Below, piece after piece: positions 42,303 through 50,384 of a stretch of DNA of 64,000 nt (within the stretch, counting starts at the first letter, position 1; each line of letters opens with the position of its first letter). The stretch is from a bacterium (lineage in GTDB: Bacteria > UBP6 > UBA1177). The stretch is taken from assembly GCA_017645765.1 (NCBI GenBank), contig JAGCNV010000079.1, positions 1-64,000 of the forward strand, written 5' to 3'. The notes below the pieces were generated by a model. It was not told the DNA's origin. It did not search any database and was given only the letters and a program-made list of their open reading frames with translations. Both the position numbers and the translations under genes were made by a program.

Positions 42303-42635
42303 ATGGATGGCAAAACACTTGGCAAACGGGTGAAAGCATTAAGGCGTAAAGCCGGAATAACACAGCTTGACCTCGCATGCCGGGTAAATATCAGCGAAAG
42401 CTACATCGCGTTGATAGAAGCAGACAAACGAAAACCGGGAATGGATATAATCTCTACTTTGGCAAACGAATTTCATGTCTCCGTTGACTATCTTTTAAGC
42501 GGCAAAATATCAGAAGAAGACAATCTCATGCTCAAAGAATGGACATCTCTTATAAAGGAAAGACCTCAAAAAGATATCGAAAGCGCACTTAAAATCGTCC
42601 GCACTTTTTTTGAATGTGTGGACAGCAAAAAATAA
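42303..42635 (+). CDS. XRE-family transcriptional regulator of the second RiPP operon
   Basis: 110 aa; the ATG follows GGAGGTGGTTTGAGT. HTH in residues about 6-62: LGKRVKALRRKAGITQLDLACRVNISESYIALIEADKRKPGMDIISTLANEFHVSVDYLL. The short C-terminal part (DNLMLKEWTSLIKERPQKDIESALKIVRTFFE) is helical and may dimerise. It is divergent from the precursor gene, as the XRE gene at 25.8 kb is from its own radical SAM gene. Confidence 0.9.
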   Translation: MDGKTLGKRVKALRRKAGITQLDLACRVNISESYIALIEADKRKPGMDIISTLANEFHVSVDYLLSGKISEEDNLMLKEWTSLIKERPQKDIESALKIVRTFFECVDSKK

Positions 42636-42644
42636 TTCGAGTTT

Positions 42645-42659
42645 ACAACTCAGAGTTGT
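42645..42659. terminator. Small hairpin between the convergent XRE and PIN genes
   Basis: acaact / agttgt 6-bp stem with a 3-nt loop. On the minus strand a T-run (ATTATTTTTT) follows at a distance of 10 bases, so termination is only possible, not certain. Confidence 0.35.
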
Positions 42660-42675
42660 TGCACAAGCACTGGAG

Positions 42676-43074
42676 CTAAAAAAATCGGTCAAAAAATTCT
42701 GTAACAGTTATGATTTCTATGTCTTCAAAACGTTCCAAAGCAAGCAAATCGTTGTCGCCGCTGACAACATACAGGCATTTCGCTTCCGCAGCACATTCCA
42801 GAAATTTGTTGTCATCGCGGTCACGGCAGACGTCAATTTTGCGTGTCGGACTAACAAGACGGCATATCGAAATAAATTCATTTAAGGAAAAATTTTCTTT
42901 TTTTCCCGAATATTTGTCAGAGATTCTTTCAATAAGTTCGTTGTATTCTTCAATAATTTCTTTCGAAACAACCACTTCAAGTACTCCAGTAATCGCACAA
43001 TGAAGAAGTTTCTGCGGTTTTCCGCCGAAAAACAACGCCGAAACAACGACATTCGTATCTATAACGATTTTCAT
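42676..43074 (-). CDS. PIN-domain toxin of a type II toxin-antitoxin pair
   Basis: 132 aa of the COG1569-like group. PIN acidic residues are in MKIVIDTNVVVSALFF (first Asp), EEYNELIER (Glu) and VCRDRDDNKFLECAAEAKCLYVVSGDNDLLAL (later Asp cluster), so an active Mg-dependent RNase site seems complete. Toxin and antitoxin genes overlap by ATGA. Confidence 0.87.
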   Translation of the reverse strand: MKIVIDTNVVVSALFFGGKPQKLLHCAITGVLEVVVSKEIIEEYNELIERISDKYSGKKENFSLNEFISICRLVSPTRKIDVCRDRDDNKFLECAAEAKCLYVVSGDNDLLALERFEDIEIITVTEFFDRFF

Positions 43075-43310
43075 TCAGCGACTCTCTGGTTTTCAGATCT
43101 GATTTCTTTCAATGTGACTAAAATATCCTGTTCGCTAAGCCCGGTTTCTTTTGCCCAAGCCTGCGCTTTAGCACATTCGTCATCAAAACGCTCAGCCGCT
43201 GTTTTTTGCTTTTCATAGCGATAAATCACATAATTGACATAGTTTGAAATTTCATCAAGACACTCTTCTGGTGCGGCCTTTATCTGTTCCAAAAGTGCTT
43301 CGTAACTCAT
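43071..43310 (-). CDS. Antitoxin partner of the PIN toxin
   Basis: 79 aa from the ATG after TTGGAGGCAAAT. An N-terminal helical part (YEALLEQIKAAPEECLDEISNYVNYVIYRYEK, similar to DUF2281-like antitoxins) is followed by a charged stretch and a possible toxin-binding tail (GLSEQDILVTLKEIRSENQRVAE). It precedes the toxin in the same operon, as usual. Confidence 0.78.
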   Translation of the reverse strand: MSYEALLEQIKAAPEECLDEISNYVNYVIYRYEKQKTAAERFDDECAKAQAWAKETGLSEQDILVTLKEIRSENQRVAE

Positions 43311-43385
43311 ATTTGCCTCCAATTGAAGTCACACCTGCAAATTATAGTGAAAAACTGACGAAAAACAAGGGGTTACTTTCAGCAT

Positions 43386-45431
43386 TTAAATATTCAAGAA
43401 ACTGATTTCACCGATATTTTCGGCAACCAGACTGGTGACTTTGCCGATAAGGTTCATTCTGTTCGCCCTGATCCTGAGGTCGTCGTGCATTACGAAGACT
43501 GCGTCGAAAAAGGCATCGAGCGCGGGTTTGAGCGAAAGGATCTTCATCGCGATTTCGAAGTTGTCCTTCATCGATCTTATCTCGTTTTCGACTTTGCAGA
43601 CTTCTTCGAAAAGTTTTTTCTCTTCATCCTGCTCAAAAAGGGTGCTGTCAACCGCTCCGACTGAAAATTCCTGTTTTTTCAATATGTTGCAGCCGCGCTT
43701 GTAAAGCTGAACGAGTTCCGCGATCCCGCTTTCCTTGAGAAGACGCGAAATCGTTTCGGCACGTTTTGCAACTGTTTTCGGAAGTTCGGCGTCGCGTGCC
43801 GTCGCAGCCTGGATTACAGGGGTGTCGAAGCTGAGGACACCGTTGTATCTTGCGACTATGAAGTCGATTATTTCCTGTTTCATCTCCTCTTTCGCGTTTT
43901 TGATGCGAGGTGAGATCAGATCCCATACGAATCCGACAACTTCCTTGATGTCAAGGCTGTAATTCTGCGCGACGGTGAGGAAACCGATCGCGTTTCTGCG
44001 GATCGCGAACTTGTCTTTGGAGCCGCTTGGCTTCATTCCTGCCATGAATCCGCCTACGATGGTGTCTATTTTGTCAGACATGCTGAGGATAGTTCCGACC
44101 TCTGTTTTCGGAAGTTCGTCTCCTGCGTTTATCGGGAGATAGTGCTCGTACATCGCCTCGCAGACATCGTTTTCAAAACCGGCGTGACGCGCATAGTAGC
44201 GGCCCATGATCCCCTGAAGGTCAGGAAATTCAAAAACGACGCCAGTTACGAGGTCGTTCTTTATCATCGAACCGGCCTTGAGAAGCCTCTCTTTCGCCGC
44301 AGCGTCAAGAGTGAAGCATTTTCCGGCGATAAAAGCGGCAATTTTGCAGATACGCTCGACTTTTTCGCTGTAAGTTCCGAGATCTTTCTGGAAAAGGACA
44401 CCTTTCAGCTTTTCCTTGAGCGCGCCGAAATCTTTTGCAAGGTCGTCGTTGAAATAAAATGCGGCATCGGAAAGACGTGCCGCGACAACTTTTTCGTTTC
44501 CTTCGATCACAAGCGAATCATTGCGCGGAATGTTGTTGAGAACGCTTGCGAACTTGATAACCTGCGAATTTTTATCGCTCAAAGTGAAGTATCTCTGATC
44601 CTTTTTGAGGACTTTTACAACGAGTTCTACCGGCAGGTTTTTGTATTTTTCGGGAATATTTCCGATGACTACATGCGGATATTCGACCATGTCGGTTACT
44701 TCATCGAGAAGATTTTCGTCGATATTTGCGATAAGTCCGAGTTCTTCTGCCTTTTTCGCGACTTCTGAGCGGATGAATTTCTTTCTTTCAGTTCTATCGA
44801 CCATGATGTAGTGCGCCGTAAGAATTTCGCAATAATTTGAAGCATTTATATCAAGCGCGCCGTTTGAAAGGAAACGGTGTCCGAAAGAAGTTTTCGAGAA
44901 TTTTATCCCTTCGAAATCGTCTTCAACAGGTTTTCCGTCGATCGAAAGAAGGATCCATCTGATCGGTCTTGCGAAAGCGAAAGTGTTCTCTGCCCAGCGC
45001 ATGCTTTTTTTGAAGTTTGCAGCGTGGAGAGCCGCTTTTACGATAGGAGCGATGACTTCTTCGAGAGTTTTTCCCTTTTCTTCGACGTATCCTGCGATCA
45101 CTTCGCCTTTTTCACTATTTTCAAAGAAATAGTCAGTGATTTTGTTCTTTGCAAGAAAGGCTTCGCCAGCTTTGGAAAGAGTTCCGTCAGCGTTGAGCGC
45201 GACTTTTTTCGGTGCGCCGGTAACTTTTTCGCGGATGTCAGGCTGTTTTTCGGGAAGTCCCGTGCAGACGAGAGCGGTTCTCGAACATGTTGAAAACTCT
45301 CTGCAGTTTCCGACAGTTACGCACTGTTTTTCAAGCTCGGAAAGTATTTTTTCCTTAAGCTGCGAGACAAAAGGAAGAATAAAACTTGCTGGAAACTCTT
45401 CATAACCGATTTCAAAAATAAAATCCGACAT
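43386..45431 (-). CDS. glyS: Glycine--tRNA ligase beta subunit
   Basis: 681 aa. Beta chain of the bacterial alpha2beta2 enzyme, which binds and discriminates tRNA-Gly. Signatures: FIFEIGYEEFPASFI, SMRWAENTFAFARPIRWIL, SFGHRFLSNGALDI, EVTDMVEYPHVVIGNI, LSDKIDTIVGGFMAGMKPSGSKDKFAIRRNAIGFL, and a C-terminal DALR-like anticodon domain. It starts directly after the glyQ stop, with AAGGAGGAATAA as RBS. Confidence 0.96.
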   Translation of the reverse strand: MSDFIFEIGYEEFPASFILPFVSQLKEKILSELEKQCVTVGNCREFSTCSRTALVCTGLPEKQPDIREKVTGAPKKVALNADGTLSKAGEAFLAKNKITDYFFENSEKGEVIAGYVEEKGKTLEEVIAPIVKAALHAANFKKSMRWAENTFAFARPIRWILLSIDGKPVEDDFEGIKFSKTSFGHRFLSNGALDINASNYCEILTAHYIMVDRTERKKFIRSEVAKKAEELGLIANIDENLLDEVTDMVEYPHVVIGNIPEKYKNLPVELVVKVLKKDQRYFTLSDKNSQVIKFASVLNNIPRNDSLVIEGNEKVVAARLSDAAFYFNDDLAKDFGALKEKLKGVLFQKDLGTYSEKVERICKIAAFIAGKCFTLDAAAKERLLKAGSMIKNDLVTGVVFEFPDLQGIMGRYYARHAGFENDVCEAMYEHYLPINAGDELPKTEVGTILSMSDKIDTIVGGFMAGMKPSGSKDKFAIRRNAIGFLTVAQNYSLDIKEVVGFVWDLISPRIKNAKEEMKQEIIDFIVARYNGVLSFDTPVIQAATARDAELPKTVAKRAETISRLLKESGIAELVQLYKRGCNILKKQEFSVGAVDSTLFEQDEEKKLFEEVCKVENEIRSMKDNFEIAMKILSLKPALDAFFDAVFVMHDDLRIRANRMNLIGKVTSLVAENIGEISFLNI

Positions 45432-46289
45432 TTATTCCTCCTTAAAACTTTCAGCGTATTTTTTTGCAGCTGCACACGCAAGGTCTCTGATGCGCATGAT
45501 GTATCTCTGTCTTTCAGTGACCGAGATCGCGCCTCTTGCGTCGAGAATATTGAACGCGTGGCTTGCCTTGATGCAGAATTCATAAGCGGGGCGAGGAAGC
45601 GATTTTTCGATAAGTTCCTTTGAAATTTTCTCGTATTTGTCGAAAAACGCGAAAAAATCTTCTACCGGAGCCTCTTTGAAGTTGAAAGTCGAAAATTCGA
45701 CTTCGTCAGCCTTGTGGACCGTGCCGTATTTGACTTTGTCGTTCCACTGCAGGTCGTAAACGTTTTCGACTCCCTGCAGGTACATGCAGATCCTTTCCAG
45801 ACCGTAGGTAAGTTCGACCGGAACCGGTTTAAGGTCGATCCCGCCTACCTGCTGGAAGTATGTGAACTGGCTGATCTCCATTCCGTCAAGCCATACTTCC
45901 CATCCGAGACCCCATGCACCCAGAGTCGGGCTTTCCCAGTCGTCCTCGACAAAGCGGATATCGTGCTCCGCCGGGTCGATCCCGATGACTTTGAGGCTTT
46001 CCAAGTAAAGCTGCTGGGCATCTTTCGGGCTCGGTTTTATGAGAACCTGAAGCTGATAGAACCTCTGCATCCTGTTCGGGCTTTCGCCATACCTGCCGTC
46101 AGTCGGTCTGCGCGACGGCTGGACATAGACAGAGCTTATATTCGCCGGATTCAGCGCGTAAAAAAACGTCGCCGGGTGGAATGTTCCGGCACCCATTTCC
46201 AGATCCCACGGCTGAACCAGTATGCAGCCGCGTTCCATCCAGAATTTTTCAAGTCGAACGATCATTTCCTGAAAGGTAAGTCCTTTCAT
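45432..46289 (-). CDS. glyQ: Glycine--tRNA ligase alpha subunit
   Basis: 285 aa class II catalytic chain. Signatures: [69 protein letters not shown] and [38 protein letters not shown]. glyQ-glyS order is standard. Confidence 0.97.
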   Translation of the reverse strand: MKGLTFQEMIVRLEKFWMERGCILVQPWDLEMGAGTFHPATFFYALNPANISSVYVQPSRRPTDGRYGESPNRMQRFYQLQVLIKPSPKDAQQLYLESLKVIGIDPAEHDIRFVEDDWESPTLGAWGLGWEVWLDGMEISQFTYFQQVGGIDLKPVPVELTYGLERICMYLQGVENVYDLQWNDKVKYGTVHKADEVEFSTFNFKEAPVEDFFAFFDKYEKISKELIEKSLPRPAYEFCIKASHAFNILDARGAISVTERQRYIMRIRDLACAAAKKYAESFKEE

Positions 46290-46359
46290 ATTGGCCTCCC
46301 AAAAAAATTAGCGCGCGAATATAGCACAAAGAAGTGCTAAGTCAAAAATTGAATAGGAA

Positions 46360-47382
46360 TTAAAGGAAAAATTCGGACATAAAGCGTTCGATTTCTATGT
46401 TTGTTTCGGTAGTTCCCGTTTCTGCAGCTCCTTTCATGCCGAGTTCTATTCTGGAAATGCGTTTCAGCGCCTGAAGAATGGTCGAATTTTTATATTTTGC
46501 AGCTACTGCCGTTGCGTTGTTTCTAAGATAAAAGACTTTCGAAGCGGCTAAATATGATGAAATTTCGCCGGTCCTCCCTTCGTGAGCCATGATTTTTATC
46601 TGCATAAGCGCCTTGAAATGCTTGAAAAACATCGAAATCATGACGGGATTGACCTTCTGCTCCGCTTCAACGATCAGAGTTTCGCGGTAAAGCGATATCG
46701 CCGCCGCCTTTTTACCCGAAACAAGGAAATCCATTATTTTGAAAATAACCTGCTCGCTGAGGTCATTGAGAACGACCGACATCGCGTCGTAAGTCATCGT
46801 CCTTATCTGCTTCGCTTCGGCGTAAAGTTTCAGTTTTTCGATCTCGTTGTGGATGAAAAACATATCCTGATTGGCACCGTTCTGGAAAAACGCAATGAGG
46901 TTTTCGTCGGGCTGGAACGGCTGAAATTCGTTTTTTATGAAATTTTTTAGTTCAATCGGAGAGGGAAGCGGGACCGGAAAATAGATTTTAGTCATTTTCT
47001 GCAATGATTTAAAGAATTTGAGTCTTTTATCGACCTCATTCAGAAAGACTATGAGAAAGTTCGCCGTTTCGCAGGAATCTATATATTGTTCCAGGATTTT
47101 CTGATCCGTTTCGGTAATTTTTTCTGGAATATCAAGAAGAACTATTCTGCAAGTTGAAAAAATCGTCATCTCTCTTGCATAGCCGATTGCATCTGTTACC
47201 GCGTTTTTGTTTTCACCGGCATCGAAAAAACACACTTCGACACCGTTTTCACCGTTTGACAAAGCGGCGATCTCGGCTTTCATCGTCTTTAAAACATAGC
47301 GTTCCGGGCAGTGAACGAAAAAAATCCCTCCGCTTTTGCCGAAATCAATGAAATCTTTTATTGAAGGCGGATAATTTTTCAT
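46360..47382 (-). CDS. holA: DNA polymerase III subunit delta
   Basis: 340 aa. Clamp-loader wrench subunit: N-terminal KSGGIFFVHCPERYVLKTMKAEI (degenerate P-loop), FSTCRIVLLDIPEKI, FLIVFLNEVDKRLKFFKSL, DMFFIHNEIEKLKLYA, SEQVIFKIMDFLVSGKKAAAISLYRETL, and the C-terminal collar helices (VMISMFFKHFKALMQIKIM). Only two bases separate it from the DUF1232 gene; the RBS is weak, so coupling is likely. Confidence 0.88.
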   Translation of the reverse strand: MKNYPPSIKDFIDFGKSGGIFFVHCPERYVLKTMKAEIAALSNGENGVEVCFFDAGENKNAVTDAIGYAREMTIFSTCRIVLLDIPEKITETDQKILEQYIDSCETANFLIVFLNEVDKRLKFFKSLQKMTKIYFPVPLPSPIELKNFIKNEFQPFQPDENLIAFFQNGANQDMFFIHNEIEKLKLYAEAKQIRTMTYDAMSVVLNDLSEQVIFKIMDFLVSGKKAAAISLYRETLIVEAEQKVNPVMISMFFKHFKALMQIKIMAHEGRTGEISSYLAASKVFYLRNNATAVAAKYKNSTILQALKRISRIELGMKGAAETGTTETNIEIERFMSEFFL

Positions 47383-47384
47383 GG

Positions 47385-47810
47385 CTACAACAAAGTATTA
47401 AGAACACTTTGGATGTCGTTTTCATCAACTATTCCGAACCAATCAGTAAGCTTGCCGCGTGCCTGATTGATTATGTCGTTGTCAATATAGGACGTAACTT
47501 TTTTAAGCGCTACATAAAGCGCCGTCAAGTCATCGGCATAACCTACAACCGGAATAAAATCGGGAATAAGGTCGATCGGAAGAATGAAGTAGCCGAGCGC
47601 GGCAACCACAAGAGCCTTTTCAGTCATCGGCATTTTGTCGCTTTTCATCGCATAAAAAAGAAGAAGTGCTGCAAAAACGACCTTAGCTCCTGCTGCCTTA
47701 CCGTATTTAACGATTTTGCTGAAAAACGATTCTTCGCTAAAATGTTTTGAATATTTCGAACCGTTGTCAATAACTTCCTGAGCCGCTTCTTTTTCTTTGC
47801 CTTCGTACAT
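47385..47810 (-). CDS. DUF1232 (YkvA-type) membrane protein
   Basis: 141 aa from the ATG after TTGGAGGTTTTT. Typical DUF1232 core: PMTEKALVVAALGYFILPIDLIPDFIPVVGYADDLTALYVALKKV, flanked by a hydrophobic segment (AKVVFAALLLFYAM). The family is widespread and membrane-associated, function not known. Forms a two-gene operon with holA. Confidence 0.88.
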   Translation of the reverse strand: MYEGKEKEAAQEVIDNGSKYSKHFSEESFFSKIVKYGKAAGAKVVFAALLLFYAMKSDKMPMTEKALVVAALGYFILPIDLIPDFIPVVGYADDLTALYVALKKVTSYIDNDIINQARGKLTDWFGIVDENDIQSVLNTLL

Positions 47811-47883
47811 AAAAACCTCCAAATTCTAAGTTGCGGCTATTTTTTTAATGCAATATTTCGGAAAGTCAACCCGTAAAAAATCA

Positions 47884-48642
47884 TTAAGAACGATTTTCAT
47901 ACATGATTTCCATTCCGGTTTCCGAATATTCGCCGTTCATGTCACGGAGCTCAAAAATTTCGGCATCGGAAAGGGAAAAAAGTGCGGTTTCGCTGCCTAA
48001 AACAAAAGATGCGGCGAAAGTTGCCGGTTTTGTTGAGGCGTTTTCGCGGAAAAATGCGATATTTTTCAAAGTGTAGCCCGATTTTGCAGCAGAAAACAGA
48101 GCGAACTGAACTCTCGAAGCGGGAAAAATCACGATAAATTTTCCGCCCTTACGCAGAATGTTTTTAGAAATTTCAAAAAAATCGGCGAGGCTTCCCGCTA
48201 CTTCGTGTTTGGCGAGCGTTTTTTCTGAATCAGCGCTCAAGTGCCCGCTTTCTTTGGCAAAATAAGGCGGATTTACAAAAACGAGATCATATTTTTTCCT
48301 TTTCGTATTCGCGAAATCGGCAAAATCGGCGCAGAACGCTGAAATTTCATTTGAAAGTGCATTGCTTTCGATATTTTTTTCGAGGATTTCGCAAAGAGAC
48401 TTCTGGATTTCAACGCAGTCGATTTTGGGCAGAAAGCCGCGTCTTTTAAGAACGATCGAAACTATTCCGCTCCCCGCCCCTATCTCAAGAGCCGAGTTTT
48501 CAGACCCTATACCGGAGCAGATTCTGTCCACAAACCATGACAAAATCATTGAATCTGAATTGAAGCGGTAACCGTTTTTACTTTGGTATAACTCTGTGTT
48601 TTTGTTATAGATTTTGTTTAAAGTTAAATCAGGCAGAACCAT
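47884..48642 (-). CDS. trmN6: tRNA1(Val) (adenine(37)-N6)-methyltransferase-like protein
   Basis: 252 aa. Class I SAM methyltransferase: YRFNSDSMILSWFV, motif I ALEIGAGSGIVSIVLKRRG, the catalytic N6-adenine motif LVFVNPPYFAKESG and GGKFIVIFPASR. This is the TrmN6/YfiC pattern, which modifies A37 of tRNA1-Val. Last gene of a tight operon with tsaC and purE (gaps of 1-2 bases). Confidence 0.83.
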   Translation of the reverse strand: MVLPDLTLNKIYNKNTELYQSKNGYRFNSDSMILSWFVDRICSGIGSENSALEIGAGSGIVSIVLKRRGFLPKIDCVEIQKSLCEILEKNIESNALSNEISAFCADFADFANTKRKKYDLVFVNPPYFAKESGHLSADSEKTLAKHEVAGSLADFFEISKNILRKGGKFIVIFPASRVQFALFSAAKSGYTLKNIAFFRENASTKPATFAASFVLGSETALFSLSDAEIFELRDMNGEYSETGMEIMYENRS

Positions 48643-48644
48643 AA

Positions 48645-49277
48645 TTAAAGGATTTTTCTGAAAATATCTTCTTTTTTGATCGCCCCTTCACGGACGATTT
48701 CAAAATTGTGGTGTTCGACTCTGACGATCGTTGAAGGAATGTTCGTCGGACTTGCGTGATGCTCAATCGAAATCGAGTCGTCGCAGATGAGAACGCCGTC
48801 GATTGCGCCATCAAAGTACGAAAAAACGTCGGTATAGTTCGTAGCCGGAGCCTGACCGGTGATATTTGCGCTCGTGCTGACAATCGGATGGCCGACTAAG
48901 TCTATGAAACTATTGACAAAAGAGTATGGTGAGCAGCGGATTCCGACATAGCCTGTTCCGCCTGTTATAAAATCGGGAAGATCGGGTCTGCATTCGTGGA
49001 TGATCGTAAGCGGTCCCGGCCAGAAAAATTTTGCAAGTCTCTGTGCAACAGGAAGAAAACCTTCGATAAGTTCAGAAAGCATCTCCTCTTTTTTGTTGTT
49101 CGAAATGAGAACGGAAAGCGGCTTGTTTGCCGCAATTCCTTTGATCTGCTTGATTCTCATGACAGGTTCTTCTTCAAAAATTATCGAGCCCAGACCGTAA
49201 ACCGTTTCAGTCGGATATGCGATAACCTGACCGTTTCTGACTTTCCACGCAGCTTCTTCGATTGAAAGAATCTCCAT
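48645..49277 (-). CDS. tsaC: L-threonylcarbamoyladenylate synthase
   Basis: 210 aa YrdC/Sua5-domain enzyme making the TC-AMP used for t6A37 in ANN-decoding tRNAs. Motifs: VIAYPTETVYGLGSIIFEEEPVMRIKQIKG, NKPLSVLISN, FFWPGPLTIIHEC, VGIRCSPYSF and PIVSTSANITGQAP. No Sua5 C-terminal domain, hence TsaC-like. Start at the ATG with GTGAGGTGTAGT; one base separates it from purE. Confidence 0.93.
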   Translation of the reverse strand: MEILSIEEAAWKVRNGQVIAYPTETVYGLGSIIFEEEPVMRIKQIKGIAANKPLSVLISNNKKEEMLSELIEGFLPVAQRLAKFFWPGPLTIIHECRPDLPDFITGGTGYVGIRCSPYSFVNSFIDLVGHPIVSTSANITGQAPATNYTDVFSYFDGAIDGVLICDDSISIEHHASPTNIPSTIVRVEHHNFEIVREGAIKKEDIFRKIL

Positions 49278-49278
49278 A

Positions 49279-49767
49279 CTACACCTCACACGCCAAGTCT
49301 TGAATTTTACTATCTTTTACTTCAACTTCATCTTTCATTTTCATCTTGTATGCCTTTAATGCCGAAGCAAGTTTTTCATCGTTCAAAGCAAGGATCTGGA
49401 CTGCGAAAAGACCTGCATTTTTCGCGCCGTCGATAGCCATCGTCGCAACGGGAACACCAGAAGGCATCTGAACAGTCGCATAAAGCGCGTCAAGCCCGTG
49501 AAGCGCACCGGAATCGAGAGGAACCGCGATGACCGGTTTTGTCGTATGAGCCGCAACGACTCCCGCAAGATGAGCCGCAGCACCGGCACCGGCGATAAAG
49601 CACGCACCGTCGAAATTTTCGACCAGAGCAACCGTTTTTTCGGGAGTTCTGTGAGCCGAACTTACGTGAACTTCGAAATCAACGCCGAATTCCTTGAGAA
49701 CAGCAACCGCTTTCTGCATTACTTTCCAATCGGAATCGCTGCCCATGATGATCATAACTTTTTCCAT
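49279..49767 (-). CDS. purE: N5-carboxyaminoimidazole ribonucleotide mutase
   Basis: 162 aa. Purine biosynthesis enzyme converting N5-CAIR (class I) or AIR (class II) to CAIR. Signatures: IIMGSDSDWKVMQKAVAVLKEFG, VSSAHRTPEKT, FIAGAGAAAHLAGVVAAHTTKPVIAVPL, and MPSGVPVATMAIDGAKNAGLFAVQIL. No purK is in view. RBS AGAGGTGAAA. Second gene of the operon. Confidence 0.95.
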   Translation of the reverse strand: MEKVMIIMGSDSDWKVMQKAVAVLKEFGVDFEVHVSSAHRTPEKTVALVENFDGACFIAGAGAAAHLAGVVAAHTTKPVIAVPLDSGALHGLDALYATVQMPSGVPVATMAIDGAKNAGLFAVQILALNDEKLASALKAYKMKMKDEVEVKDSKIQDLACEV

Positions 49768-49769
49768 TT

Positions 49770-50243
49770 TCACCTCTGTTTCTGCTGATTAGCATTGTTT
49801 TTATTCTGTTTTTTATTGTACATTTCACTCAAAAGATCCAACTTTTTATGCGAAAGTTCAAGACATTTTGACACTTCGTCCGCCGAAGTCTTAGGTGCTC
49901 CCGACGAATATTTTTTTATCTCCCCGGAACACTTCTGAAGCTGGTCAAATGCCGAAATTATCTCTTTCGTGAGTTGATCAGGCGAAGTGTTTTTTGTTGA
50001 AATTATCGATTTTCCGTTTTCTACCGTAGCATCGACTTCATCAAGGATCGCCGTTATATATTCTTTATCGACCGCCTTTGCCGCAGCGAGGCTCATCGTG
50101 AGTGTTTCGAGCCTGTATGCAAGCGAGATCTCGCCTATCGCAGTTGCCTGATATTTCAAAGTGAGAAGCGTTGTTTCGGCACTGTCCGCAAAAAGAGAGA
50201 AAAATGAAAAGAGAATTAGAAAAACAAGAAAAACGCGCTTCAT
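49770..50243 (-). CDS. Predicted secreted helical protein of unknown function
   Basis: 157 aa; signal peptide MKRVFLVFLILFSFFSLFADS. The mature part is helical (TTLLTLKYQATAIGEISLAYRLETLTMSLAAA, DQLTKEIISAFDQLQKCSGEIKKY, CLELSHKKLDLLSEMYNKKQ) with two Cys and an Asn/Gln/Lys-rich tail. Periplasmic, function unknown. It leads the purE-tsaC-trmN6 operon, two bases ahead of purE. Confidence 0.7.
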   Translation of the reverse strand: MKRVFLVFLILFSFFSLFADSAETTLLTLKYQATAIGEISLAYRLETLTMSLAAAKAVDKEYITAILDEVDATVENGKSIISTKNTSPDQLTKEIISAFDQLQKCSGEIKKYSSGAPKTSADEVSKCLELSHKKLDLLSEMYNKKQNKNNANQQKQR

Positions 50244-50307
50244 AATACACCCCGTAAAAAAAGCGCGTTATTATACTTTTTTTAAGAAAAAAGTCAAAAA
50301 ACCGAAA

Positions 50308-50364
50308 GCCGCCGAATCTTGACGGGATACCGTGATCACGTAATCCCGAGATCCCGGAGGCGGC
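50308..50364. repeat. Nested palindrome upstream of the secreted-purE operon
   Basis: gccgcc (50308-50313) and ggcggc (50359-50364) enclose cgggat (50323-50328)...atcccg (50343-50348), with a perfect central cgtgatcacg (50331-50340). The plan, GC outer stem around an AT or mixed inner palindrome, resembles the element at 36858-36919. It lies in the gap between two genes on the same strand. Confidence 0.78.
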
Positions 50365-50384
50365 GACCGAAATTAGCGGCGGCG

